Positions 1 through 11,268 of a DNA stretch of 64,000 nucleotides are shown here, one piece after another. The position numbers were made by a program, and so were the translations under genes. This DNA comes from Casuarina equisetifolia. Its lineage: Eukaryota; Streptophyta; Magnoliopsida; Fagales; Casuarinaceae. Location: NCBI GenBank assembly GCA_028551475.1, contig CM052355.1, positions 20,425,580-20,489,579 of the forward strand, read 5' to 3'. Below the pieces are notes generated by a model that worked only from the letters and a program-made list of their open reading frames with translations, made no database searches and was not told the origin of the DNA. Each line of letters starts with the position of its first letter. The stretch's first letter is position 1.

Positions 1-3000
1 AAGGACTATTTTGGGCCTAGGTGGACAACAATAAATGGGGACCAATTCTACAGTTTTCCTCCACAGCCACATGGGTTCTAGCCACAAACCGAACTATTTT
101 TCAGCCCATAAATGCCTTTTATCTACTACCCAAGTGCAAACGGGCTAGTCCCCATCATAAGTTGATCTCCTCATGGCATATTGAACCCAAATTAGTTTAG
201 GTCTCTTTCTTAGACCCTAAATCAATAGTAATTGAAAGCCTAAAGTTAGCTTGGACTTATCTTTTGTAGGAAACATGATGTATCTTGGAGGCTCACTTAA
301 TTTAAATTAACTTCAAAATAACTTATCTTCCTAATCATTGGGAAATTATAAAGATGTGATGCTCTCATCAAATTTTAATTATCCATTTAGAAGTAAGTGA
401 CTATGTCACGAGTGATTTAAGATCTTCATATTCTTATTATTCATATACACCTCAATCATTGCCTACTAAGTTGTTTGATAACTCATATGTCTATGCCATT
501 CATATTGGACATGCATAACCCATCAAATTAATTCATTTGACTTGTGTCTTTTTTATACCACACTTGAACTTTAATTTGCTTTAAGTTGGGAAACTTACCT
601 CTGATCATAATTGCATTGTCATATTTTTTTTGATAATTTTTCCATTTTTCAAGATTGCACGACTAGGCAAGTAATCAAATTAGCTAAAGTGATGTGAGAG
701 TTTTATTTTTTGCAACCCACTTTTAGTGAGCTACCTTATTATATTACATGCATTTTGAACAATGTCCAATTTTTTTTATCTCATGTGAATATGAACAATT
801 TGTGTAATAACAATAATAGTTATAGTTATATTTTATGGCATAAATGTTTAGGACATAACTCCCAAAAATGTTATTTTGTACTTGGAAAATGAGTGGAATG
901 TCTTGAATTTTTTTCTTGCTCTATTTGCCTCTTAGCAAAGCAAACTTGATATATTTTTTCATAATATCAAAATTTTACTAATTTTTTTTTATCTTGTGTA
1001 CATAAACTTATGGAGACCTTATATAGAACCCAATCATGACAAGTTGTGTTATTTTTTTTAACTATTGTTGATGATTTTTTACGAACAACTTAGACCTTTC
1101 TTTTACACTTCAAAGGTCAAGTTTTTCCCATTATTTATCCTTTTATTTCCATGGTTCAAAATCAACATGGCATCTTGGTCAAGCACATTCACTTTGACAA
1201 TGGAAGAGAGTTTTTTTTTTTTTAGTTATATGTTTATCTTTTTTAGCATCTCATGGAATATACCATAAAAACTTATGGAGCATAACCAACATCATTTATT
1301 AGATGTTGTACAAACTTTAATGTTTCAAGCTCACATCCCTACAATTTATGGGAAGAATGCATATAGGCGTTCACTTACATTATTAACCAATTACCTAGTG
1401 TTCGACTTGGAATTAATAACCTTTTGAAATATTGCATGGAAAACCACCTTCATTAGATCATTTATGTGTTTTTTTGTGTAGATGCTACACCACTGATTTA
1501 CGACCTAGAGATAAATTCTCTCCTAGGGCCATAACATGCATGTTTCTTGATTATTCTTCATTGCAAAAAGTCTATGATCTAGTTGGAAAAAACTATTTTT
1601 GAGTTGTGATGTCAATTTCTATGAGTATGATTTTCCTTTTGCCCTAGATCAAACCTTAAATATTCTTTGTGATCTGCCCTCAGATCAAACCTTACCAATT
1701 TTGAACATCACTTAGGCATGCAATCTACCACCCATTTCACTAGAGCCATCTCTGGACACATCGCAAATACCACTAGAGGATTCATCCCTAGAAACACATC
1801 CTTCTTTTTTAGGTACAAGTTCTCAACCCACTAATATTGGCCAACCTATAACCTCCAGTCAACCCTTTGAGGAACCCCAAAATCTTCTCCTATATAGTTA
1901 GCACTAGTTATTTGGTGGTTATCATGATCTACACGTCCTCTCATTTAGACTGCCAACTATATATGTTTAACCACCTCCATAGGGTTGAACAGTCATTACC
2001 CTATATCTGACCATGTTTCCCTTGACCACCTTTACTCACATTACAAGAATTTTGTCACTTCAATCTCCAACATAATTAAACCAAAAACATACTATCATGC
2101 ATTTAAGGATAACCATTGGGTTAATGCTTTAAGGAATTGTTGGCCCTAGAGGCCAATCATACATAGGATGTTATGACACTTCTACCTAGTAATCAAGCCA
2201 TAGGATGTAAGTGGGTATATAAGATGAAAGTATTGAGCAAAAGATTCTATTGAGAGATATAAGGTCTGCCTAATGGCCAAAGGGTACACACAATGATAAG
2301 GTATAGACTATAATGAAACCTTCTCATTAATAGTGAAACTTATGCCTGTAAGGTCAGTTATAAGCATTGCATCGATCAATAATTAATGCCTTCATCAATT
2401 AGATGTGCAGAATGCTTTCTTGTATAGAGATTTAATAGAAGAGGTTTACATGTAGCTTCCACTTAATTTTTCACTTTAATGGGAACAATTAGTATGCCAC
2501 CTAAGAAAGTCACTATATGATTTGAAGCAAACCTCAAAGCATAGATGCTAAATTTATAAAGACACTCCTTGATAGGGGTTTTTGTTAGTCTCTACATGAT
2601 TATGCCTTGTTCACCAAATGGACTAGGGATTCATTCATTATCCTTTTATTCTATGTTGATGATATCTTAGTGACAGGGAACAACCTCATTACAATCTTGG
2701 AGCTTAAAAGATACCTGCATTTAATATTTCATATGAAGGATCATGGACAATGCTAACATTTTCTAGGCATAGAGATAGCGCATTGTTCAAATGGAATTTA
2801 CCTTAGCTAGCATAAGTATGCATTAGAGTTAGCATTAAGGTTGGGTTTGGAGGGTTAAAAGCAGTCGTCACTCTTTTGGAGTAGAATGTGAAATTAGCTA
2901 CTTTAGAGTACAATGGAGGAGATCTTGAGAGATAAGATAATCCTCTTTTAAAGGATTATAAACCTTATTATATACTAATTGGTAGGCTTCTATACTTGAC

Positions 3001-3644
3001 TCATACCAGGCTAAACATTTGTTTCGTAGTCCAACACCTCAATAAGTTCACTCATGTACCAAAGCAATCACACATGGATAAGGCTGTGAGATTATTAAAG
3101 TATATCAAGGGGACATATGGACTTAGGCTTTTCCTCTCTTTTCTTCAAAGTTAGAGGTCACTACTTACTACAATTTAGATTATGCAACTTGTCCCATGTC
3201 CAAAAATTGTGTAGCTAATTACTAAATCTAGTTAAAAGACTCTTTAGTCTCTTGGTTGGCTAAGAAATAGTCGATTGTATCACATTCCTTAGCCAAGTCA
3301 GAATATTAAGCTATGGGATACACTATTTGTGAGGTCATTTGGCTTTTAAGATTATTTCTAAACCTATGAATAATCATTCCCCAGCTTGTCCCACTCTTTT
3401 CTGATAATAAAGTGGCTGAGCACATTACAGTGAATCCCATCTTCCATTAACAAACCAAGCATATTGAAGAGGATTGCCATTTTGTACGTGAGAAGATTCA
3501 AAGAGGAATTATAAGAACTTATCATGTTAACACATGGGACTAGCTTAGAACCTATTTACTAAAGCTTATGTAGTCCACAACATAATCATCTATTGTCCAA
3601 GCTTAAAGTATTTGATTTATACAAATATCCAATTTAAAAGCGAG
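1..3644 (+). pseudogene. Decayed Ty1/copia retrotransposon, gag-pol remnant (5' part outside window)
   Basis: This is the coding remnant of a copia element read on the + strand, broken by many stops and frameshifts. A GAG-pre-integrase zinc-finger remnant (WHKCLGH) lies near 835-865. Reverse transcriptase follows, with the catalytic box YVDD at 2652-2663 and LVTGNN just after it. Near 3290-3360 is the RNase H signature AKSEY (followed by a stop), then EVIWLLRLF. The order pre-integrase, integrase, RT, RNase H is that of Ty1/copia. The gag end and the 5' LTR are not in the window. The short open frames at 710-892 and 1065-1268 are pieces of this remnant, not separate genes. Family assignment is secure; lineage within copia is not determined. 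Confidence 0.8.
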
Positions 3645-3990
3645 TGTTGAAATATATATTTTATGGTAGGCCCGTGTAATGTATTTGTGATGGCCTGTTA
3701 GTTAACTAATAAGCCCATTAGTTGTCATTAGAATTCATTCTTTAAGTGTAAAGAACTCTATATAGATTGATTAAGTTTTGAGAATGAAAGTATTGTCGCT
3801 AGGCATTTCCCATAAGTTTCGATTTCCTTGCATTTTTCACCTTTCACCAATTTTCATTCATTTTCTCAAACACTTAATAAAGAAGGAAGACAACTTGATT
3901 GCTTTAATTATTTTTCATATAAAAATAAAAAAGGTGATGTATAATTTCATTCCTTCTGCCTTCTTTCAAAGGATCTTTTCCTAGGTTAGC
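3645..3990 (+). repeat. Probable 3' LTR of the copia element at the left edge
   Basis: The sequence TGTTGAAATAT begins at 3645, directly after a short purine-rich stretch (AAAAGCGAG) that would serve as polypurine tract and after the end of the RNase H remnant. That is where a copia 3' LTR should start. The right border is not defined because the matching 5' LTR lies outside the window; 3990 is only an estimate. Confidence 0.5.
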
Positions 3991-4389
3991 TCTCTACTTG
4001 CATCTCTGCTTGACTATCCTCCTCATTCATTTGTCTCCATAAGTTGTGATCCTCTTAATGCCAAATATCTCTTTAGGAAGAAGCCGACATTTAAGCCCCC
4101 TTAAAGAGGTGTAGTGTGTATTAGTGGTCGCCTCGACGCCTCTATCCCTTCGATCAAGTATTTCATAACCTCTTCTTCAGTCAAGTATTTCATAACCTCT
4201 TCCTCAGTAGTGGTGACCCTTTCACTCTTCCACGGACTAAATACATGTACCAAATGCTCATGACTACTAGGTCTAGCATTGCTAAATCCTTAAGAAATCC
4301 TTTCTTTCTCGTCCACTCAGGGGTGTGTGTACACACCTACGCGAATTACAAGTAATGGTTACAAGAATGGTGGGGAAGTGAATAGTACC
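3991..4389. other. Intergenic stretch with a 27-bp tandem duplication
   Basis: No gene is visible. A 27-bp sequence starting TCAAGTATTTCATAACC occurs twice head to tail, at 4154-4180 and 4181-4207, with one difference. The stretch could still belong to the preceding LTR. Confidence 0.5.
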
Positions 4390-5644
4390 TGTTCGGTGAA
4401 ATTTAAATGCAAGTAAACATGTCAAACAAGTAATATAATGATAAGAAAGATATCATCCCACAAATATTGATAATTACTAGACCAACTAATTACTAATGGT
4501 AAACAACTCCTATAATTTATCTAGCAAATCCAAATGATAGATGATAGATTAACTAATTAAATCTAAGAAAACTAAATATATAAAATATGTTAGAGCATAT
4601 GATTTCACCATAACTACTAGGTATTAATATTGATTATTTATGCTTGCAAGAGGGATAATATCTATGTGATGGCGAAACTTCTTAGTTTATTTACTATCCC
4701 ATGTCTAGGTATCGCAAACCTATTTAGCTCATTAATATACTATATCTCTATATGTGAATTGAAATAAACCAAATACATTAGGATCTATAAATATTCTCAG
4801 TTTACACCAAAAGCCACACAAATAATATAGTATATGTCTATTCATATTTAATTTATGATTACACATTACAAGAAGCAACTGCATATCATCTTCTATCGGT
4901 CTCAAATATGCAAATCAGATCATTCAAGTGGTAGTTAATCATTTAAAAATATTAAACACAGTAACATGTAACTTCACATAAATAAAATATTTTACAAAAC
5001 ATAATAATCATAAGATTTGTACCATCATAATTAGGTTACATCATAGCTCTAACAAAAGTAAACTAAAACATAAAGAAATAATGAGGAAGAACTATAATAG
5101 GAAACAAAGAAGGCATCTTGAATTCATAAACAAGAAGTCTGTTACCCTTTTTGTCTTCTCTTCAAGAAAACCTTGAATTTTTGACCTTTCTCTTAAGTTG
5201 TGCTCAATTTCCTCCTCCTCCCTTTCTTTTGCCTATTCTATTCTTTTAAATAGGGTTTAGGTTTAGACTTATCTCCTATCCTAGTAGAACTGGGTTTTTG
5301 GAGACCTAAAACAATTGAGTTTTGAACTCCTAAATTAATTGGGATTTGAATTCCTAACATGACTAGGTTTTCTAAATAAATAAAAAACCCAACAACAACA
5401 GAAAATCTAATAACAATCATCCAAAGCCCAAGCCCATCTTGACTCTCTTGATCTTGATATTATGATTTTTCCACACAATAAGTATCAGGCTCTCCATGTT
5501 CATTCCTTTTCTCCTTGCCTCCTTGTGCTACATAAACATGATAAATTTAGGTAAATAAAAAGGAGTTCAAATGTTTTCTCACATTTATTAAAGTTATTTA
5601 TTGATTAAAATAGGTAAAATAACTCTATAAAAATAGAGTTATCA
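4390..5644 (-). repeat. Solo LTR, copy A of a TGATAACTC...CCGAACA family
   Basis: This is a 1.25 kb copy of a repeat found three times in the window. Read on the - strand it begins TGATAACTCTATTTTTATAG (ending at 5644) and ends CACCGAACA (at 4390), so it has the TG...CA ends of an LTR. The flanking pentamers GTACC (4385-4389) and GGACC (5645-5649) match at four of five positions, as expected for an aged target-site duplication. No internal retrotransposon sequence adjoins it, so it is best read as a solo LTR. The open frame at 5238-5420 lies within it and is not a gene. Confidence 0.75.
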
Positions 5645-7517
5645 GGACCCGATGACATTTAGGGATGGATGTAGACCCATCGAGCAGGGATAATCATTTC
5701 AGTCTTGGGAAAGGTGGCGACCATTCTTAAGAACCAAAAAGACTGAGCTAAGGGAAGCCCTCCCACCAGATGAGTTTTCTAACATTATTTCTAAAAGTTA
5801 AGTCCATACATATCCTAGATACAATCAAAGAATAAACAAAAACACCATTTATGGGCCAACTACATAAGCCTATAAAACAAACCTAATCTACATTATGCTG
5901 AGCTCACAACACCAGATCTCAACACTCCCACATGCTTCAAATTATAGACAACTAATCATCTTCTAATTCTAATTATGGCTTCCTTATGTTGAACATTGAT
6001 TGCTATTGGAAAAGAAGAGAAATTTGAATGATGATTTTGGTTTTTTACAAGGTTAAATACAAGCACTGGTTTGTTAATTAAGTAGTAGAAGAATTCAACA
6101 AAGATATAAAATGTAAATATATGGAAATACTCAAACCTTATTAAATTTTTGCTGAATTAAACACTAAACATCTTTGACTATAAAATAAATAAATAAAGGT
6201 TCAATTTTTCTAGCACCTATGGAAATTTCCTTTTTTGTGCAACCAATAAACTATCTACAAGTCACATTTTGGAAATTTCCTTTTTTGTGACCCTTTATAT
6301 ATGCTAACAATTTCTTCAGAAGCAAGAGGTTGATAATTTCTTATCTCTCACCAAATCGCAGTTAACTATTATCACAAATTCAATGTCTCATACACATGGC
6401 TTGCTAGCTTATCATCAATTGGCGAATGCCAATACCTTGAACTCTAATCCTACTTGTTGGGTCAGCATACAACATTTCAAGCCAAAAGTCCATTATTCAA
6501 TCATAGGAATGCTTTAATGTAAAGCGCCATTAAGACAAATACCTAATAGGTATCCTACAAGATGGGATCTTCTGTAGCTATTGATTTGAGCACACCATTG
6601 CATATTTCAATTTTTATTTGAAATTATTAGAAAGGATATATGAACTACTGGCAAACAGACAACAAAACTGAGAGAAGGGGAAGTAAAAAATAGAATTATT
6701 TTTAAAATTGAGGATAAAAAACTTATAATCTTAAAATTTAAAAATAAACACTCATTACTTTATAAAAGGAATTGTAAAGAGATAAGAGTAAGAAATACTC
6801 ATCACTATTGAAATAAATAATTTAAAAATAAGACAATACTTTCTATTATAAAACTTAATTTTAAAATATGTCTTAGCTCTAAAAAAATACCTATTTGTAT
6901 GAAAGATATTCTATTTTGATTCATAACTAAGCATAACCTCATCACAAGACCTAAGACTGTGAAGTCCTCAAGAGGAAAAGGATGGAAGCATTTTCATCAA
7001 GGTATGGTAAACAATGAACAAAGGAAGGAAAATTAGGGCTCAAAGAAGGGAACCTAAAACTTTGCCCATTGTATTCATGATTCCATAATGTTCCATCTAT
7101 AATGCCATTTCCCTACTTAATCTAACGAATACAATTCCATTGGCAAGGACTCTAAGTCATGTCCCTTCTTAGCCCATTAATACAACCTAATAACAAATTT
7201 ACTATTCAACCTTAAGACAACTATATAAGACCATATCACCAAACAAGGATATATAAAACCTTACACCTAAGATATAGAAAAGAGATTAAATCTAATGGCA
7301 TTTTCATCTTTAACTTAGTAACATATTCCTATTCTTAAAGGCTAGTCAAAGATGAGATATTGCATAGTAAATGATGTCATGTGCTTCCAAAATAGTTAAG
7401 GGTATTAAATGTTATTAGTTAGCTACGGGATAGAAAGCTTGAAAGTTAATTTTAGTCAAAATTGCTAAACTAGGCTTCTCATATGGATCTTTAAAGAACA
7501 TATGGAATTAGGCTGGA
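5645..7517. other. AT-rich spacer between two inverted solo LTRs
   Basis: No convincing gene is seen. On the - strand, the sequence at about 5926 downwards reads TGTTGAGATCTGGTG and is preceded by a purine-rich GCATGTGGGAG, which resembles a polypurine tract followed by an LTR start. A copia LTR fragment running from about 5926 to 5780 is therefore possible. The rest is unassigned. Confidence 0.4.
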
Positions 7518-8790
7518 TGATAACTCTATTTTTATAGAGTTATTTTACTTATTTTAGGCAATAAATAACTTTAATAATTGTGAGAAAACATTTAAACTCC
7601 TTTTTATTTACCTAAATTTATTATGTTTATGTAGCACAAGGAGGCAAGGAGAAAAGGGATGAACATGGAGAGCTTGATGCTTATTGTGTGGTAAAATCAT
7701 AATATCAAGATCAAGAGAGTCAAGATAGGCTTGGGCTTTGAATGATTATTACTAGATTTTATTGTTATTGGGTTTTCTAAATAATTAGAAAACCTAATCA
7801 TATTAAGAGTTCAAAGCATAATTAAATTAGAAGTTCAAAACCTAATTAAATTAAGAGTTCAAAACCTAATTGTTTTAGGTCTCCAAAACCAAATTCTACT
7901 AGGATAAGAGATAGGTCTAAACCTAAACCCTATTTAAGAGAAAAGAAAAGGCAAAAGAAAAGGAGGAGGAAATTAAGCACAACTCAAGAAAGAGGCCAAG
8001 AATTCAAGGTTTTCTTGAAGAGAAGACAAAAAGGGTGACAAACTTCTTGTTTTTGGATTCAAAATGCCTTCTTTATTTCTTATTACTATTCTTCCTCATT
8101 ATTTCTTTATGTTTTAGTTTATTTTTGTTAGAGCTATGATGTAACCTAATTATGATGGTATGAATCTTATAATTATTATGTTTTGCAAGATATTTTGTTT
8201 ATGTGAAGTTATATATTACTGTATTTAATGCTTTTAAGTGATTAGCTACCACTTGAATGATCTGATTTACATGTTTGAGACCGACAAGAGATGATATGTA
8301 GTTGCTTCTTGTAATATGTAACTATAAATTAAATATGGATAGACATATACCATGTTATTTGTGTGGCTTTCAATGTAAACTGGGAATGTTCATAAATCCT
8401 AATGCATTTGGTTTGTTTCAATTCACATATAGAGATATAGTGAATTAATGAACTAAGTAGGTTTGCTATACCTAGACATAGGATAGTAAATAAATTAGGA
8501 AGTTCCGCCATCACATAGATATTATCCCTCTTGCAAGCATAAATAATCAATATTAATACCTAGTAATTATGGTGAAATCATATGCTCTAACATATTTCTT
8601 GTATTTAGTTTTGTTAGATTTAGTTACTTAATCTATCATCTATCAATTTGATTTACTAGATAAATTCTAGGAGTTATTCACTGTTAGTAATTAATTGGTT
8701 TAATAATCACCAATCTCTGTAGGACAATATCTTTCTTATCATTATATTACTTCTTTGACATGTTCACTTGCATTTAGATTTCACCGAACA
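7518..8790 (+). repeat. Solo LTR, copy B of the TGATAACTC...CCGAACA family
   Basis: This copy is in the opposite orientation to the one at 4390-5644 and is 1.27 kb long. It begins TGATAACTCTATTTTTATAG at 7518 and ends TTTCACCGAACA at 8790. Flanking pentamers CTGGA (7513-7517) and CTAGA (8791-8795) match at four of five positions. The first 24 bases contain the near-palindrome AACTCTATTTTTATAGAGTT shared by all copies. The open frame at 8329-8550 is internal to the LTR and is matched by similar sequence in copies A and C, so it is not a gene. Confidence 0.78.
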
Positions 8791-8975
8791 CTAGATCATA
8801 TATTTCTCTTGGGTCAATTAAGGATGATTCTTAGAGTTATGTTGGATCAATTTCATTTGGACCAAACTAATCAAATAGTTTATGTAATTACCCATAAGTT
8901 TACATGGTAAAACCATGGGTAATCACATCAAAAAGGGTCATTTACACAATCATATAACATGTTCAGTTAGGATTT
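8791..8975. other. Short spacer before the large copia element
   Basis: No feature is seen beyond the target-duplication pentamer CTAGA at its left end and GATTT (8971-8975) at its right end. Confidence 0.5.
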
Positions 8976-10728
8976 TGTTGGGTTTTATGGCTTAACAAGA
9001 AGGGGGGTTGAATTATTTAAACCAAGACTTAACAATAATTTTTCTAGTCTAAAAAATATTCTAAGTGCATAACCAAGTCACACAAATAAAGCAAGTATCA
9101 AGCAAGCAAATTCTAAGCAAATGACATGTTAGTTTACAATGAGACAACAAATTATCATTAAATATTTCACAACTATTTAGCAAATAAAATAGTTGGCTAG
9201 TCTTAAATAAATGATAGAATAATTAACAACAAATAGCAAGAAACATTCAAGTCAATAAAGGGAAAAGAAAGAACACCATATTTACCATGGTGGTTCAGCA
9301 CTCAATCCTTAAGTCCTACATCCCTTTTCTCTTTCAATCCAACCGATTGAAGTCTCTTTTACTCAAACCAGATTAGGAGAAAATGCTTAAGTGTAGTTAT
9401 AAGATATGATCAAAAGATCATGTATATATGCAAATCCCTAAATAATATGATGGTTTGTGGGATATTGCTAGTCAGAGGAGCTATTCCAGTATGAATAATA
9501 AAGTTCAAAGCTCTTATCATGAAATCCCTAATTTTAGCAAATTAGGGTTTTAGATTTCTCACAATATTTATGTGCAATATATATTCTTAAATGTAATTAG
9601 CATATAAATAATGTTATACGCGGTGCAATCAATTGAATAACCAAGGGATAAGCCAAATAATCAAATATCATCCAATCCTTATGAGTTACTAAGAGATGAG
9701 CGAACTTGGATCAAATAATAAAGTGAGCTTAAAAGATCATTTTGTTGTAGAGAGAACACTTCAAATAGTTGTCAATCATTAATACCATCTTCATGCATGT
9801 GTTCTTCTTAAATAGAGAACAAATCTAGGGCTTTTTAGATCAAACTTGAGCCATAGCCTTCTTCCCGTTAGAAATAGTGAGCCATCTATCAAATCGATCT
9901 CAAATCACTTTTCAATGCTTCAATCCAACCGTTCTGACATCCCGTCTTCTCTAAGATCCTTCCGTTGAGGATTCGACGCTAGAGAGAGCAAAGGTGTCAT
10001 CAGAGGCTGGCCTTTTTTTGAAAGGCAGCAATTAAGGCGTTGATCGAACAAGCCTCACTTAAGCATGCTTTTGTTAAGTTGAATGACACCATAGCATTAT
10101 GTAGTCGAGTGAGAAGCGGACAAGGCTTCTACAACATATGCAGGCCTTTACATAAGTTAATCTCGGATCTGGCTTGGTCCAGCTCTTAACGAGCCTAGTC
10201 CAGTAGTATGTGAGGTCCGACAATATAAGCACGGTCTAATACTATAAGCATGGTCTAGCAATATAAGCATAGTCCAACAATATAAGCACGGTCTAGCAAT
10301 ATGAGCATAGTCCAGCAATATGAGCATAGTCCAGCAATATGAGCATGGTCCAATACTATAAGCATGGTCCAAAGCATTTGGCAAGCTTACATTTGATGTA
10401 ACATATAGCTTCACTTGAATTAAAATCAAGCTAGAGTCAAAGCTCCTTATATGTTCCTACAAGAGCATAAAGCCAAATATCATTTTTCTTAAAAATATAT
10501 TCAAATATATTTTTAACATCATTCACAAATATATTTCTCAATAGCACTTTAAGAAGATGTTTTATGAAAGAATGTAGGAACCCAGCTACTTTATGATATC
10601 ATTGATTGATATTATAATTTGTACACCTTTTACTTCCTATGATTTCTTTTCGCACATATGAAAAACATTTTTTGAGAAAGCAATTCACAAATAGATTTTG
10701 TCACAACAAATGCTTTATTTATCCAACA
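8976..10728 (-). repeat. 3' LTR of the 10.4 kb copia element
   Basis: This 1753-bp LTR, read on the - strand, begins TGTTGGATAAATAAAGC at 10728 and ends AAAACCCAACA at 8976. It is matched along its length by the copy at 17616-19375. It contains an array of eight 19-bp units at 10222-10373. Compared with the other LTR it lacks about 34 bases near 9380, where the partner has an extra segment around 18030-18065. Confidence 0.9.
10222..10373. repeat. 19-bp minisatellite, 8 units, in the 3' LTR
   Basis: Eight contiguous units of the form AATATAAGCAYRGTCYARY are present with only point differences. The array is inside the LTR and is echoed by a shorter array in the other LTR at 18901-19024. The open frame at 10157-10429 is an artefact of this array, because the 19-bp period shifts frame at every unit. 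Confidence 0.9.
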
Positions 10729-10745
10729 ATCTCCCCCTTTTTTAT
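10729..10745 (-). promoter_or_regulatory. Polypurine tract of the 10.4 kb copia element
   Basis: On the - strand the sequence AAAAAAGGGGGAGAT ends directly at the LTR start TGTTGG. This is the expected position and composition of the plus-strand primer for reverse transcription. A second similar tract (reading AAAAAAGGGGAGA on the - strand) occurs near 11058-11073. Confidence 0.8.
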
Positions 10746-11268
10746 GATGACAAAATTATCATAGTAGCACAGCACATGTCATCAAGCAATATAAGTTGGA
10801 TATGGTATGAACATGCTTTTCATGAGAATTTATGCAACCATGTTTTCGAAAGTTGATCATAGCTTAGTCAGGTTCATGAATTATACTTTAATTACTCATC
10901 ATTCATATCATATGATCAGCAAGCAAGTCCTATCATGTTTCTATCATGTTCTAACACTGTAAAACACATAAGTTTGTCCTCAAACAGGGTGTTGAGAGAT
11001 ATCTCACATTCTGTACTTCTAAGTCAGAGATGGGACTTAACATGTGCACTACTATTATTCTCTCCCCTTTTTTGTCATAAGCAAAAAGATTAACATAGAT
11101 AGGCAAGTAATTAGGTGTAGAGATTAAAAAATGAACCAGCAGAAGGATAAAGATAGAAATCTAACCAAATGTGGCTGGATTAGAAGCAGAATAGCTCCCC
11201 TTCAAACCAAGCAAGTGGTTTGAACAAGTAAAAGAGCAAAAATATTGAAGTAAAGGAAAATAGAATAT

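Noticed and set aside
4390..8790. The two inverted 1.25 kb repeats as terminal inverted repeats of one large DNA transposon
   Set aside because: Each copy has its own TG...CA ends and its own flanking near-duplication, and a third copy stands alone at 13258-14644. Independent solo LTRs explain this better.
10157..10429. 90-codon frame with repeated Ile-Leu-Leu-Asp-type units, looks like a repeat protein; spaced repeats also suggest a CRISPR array
   Set aside because: It is the translation of a 19-bp minisatellite inside an LTR. There are no spacers between units and the genome is a plant's.
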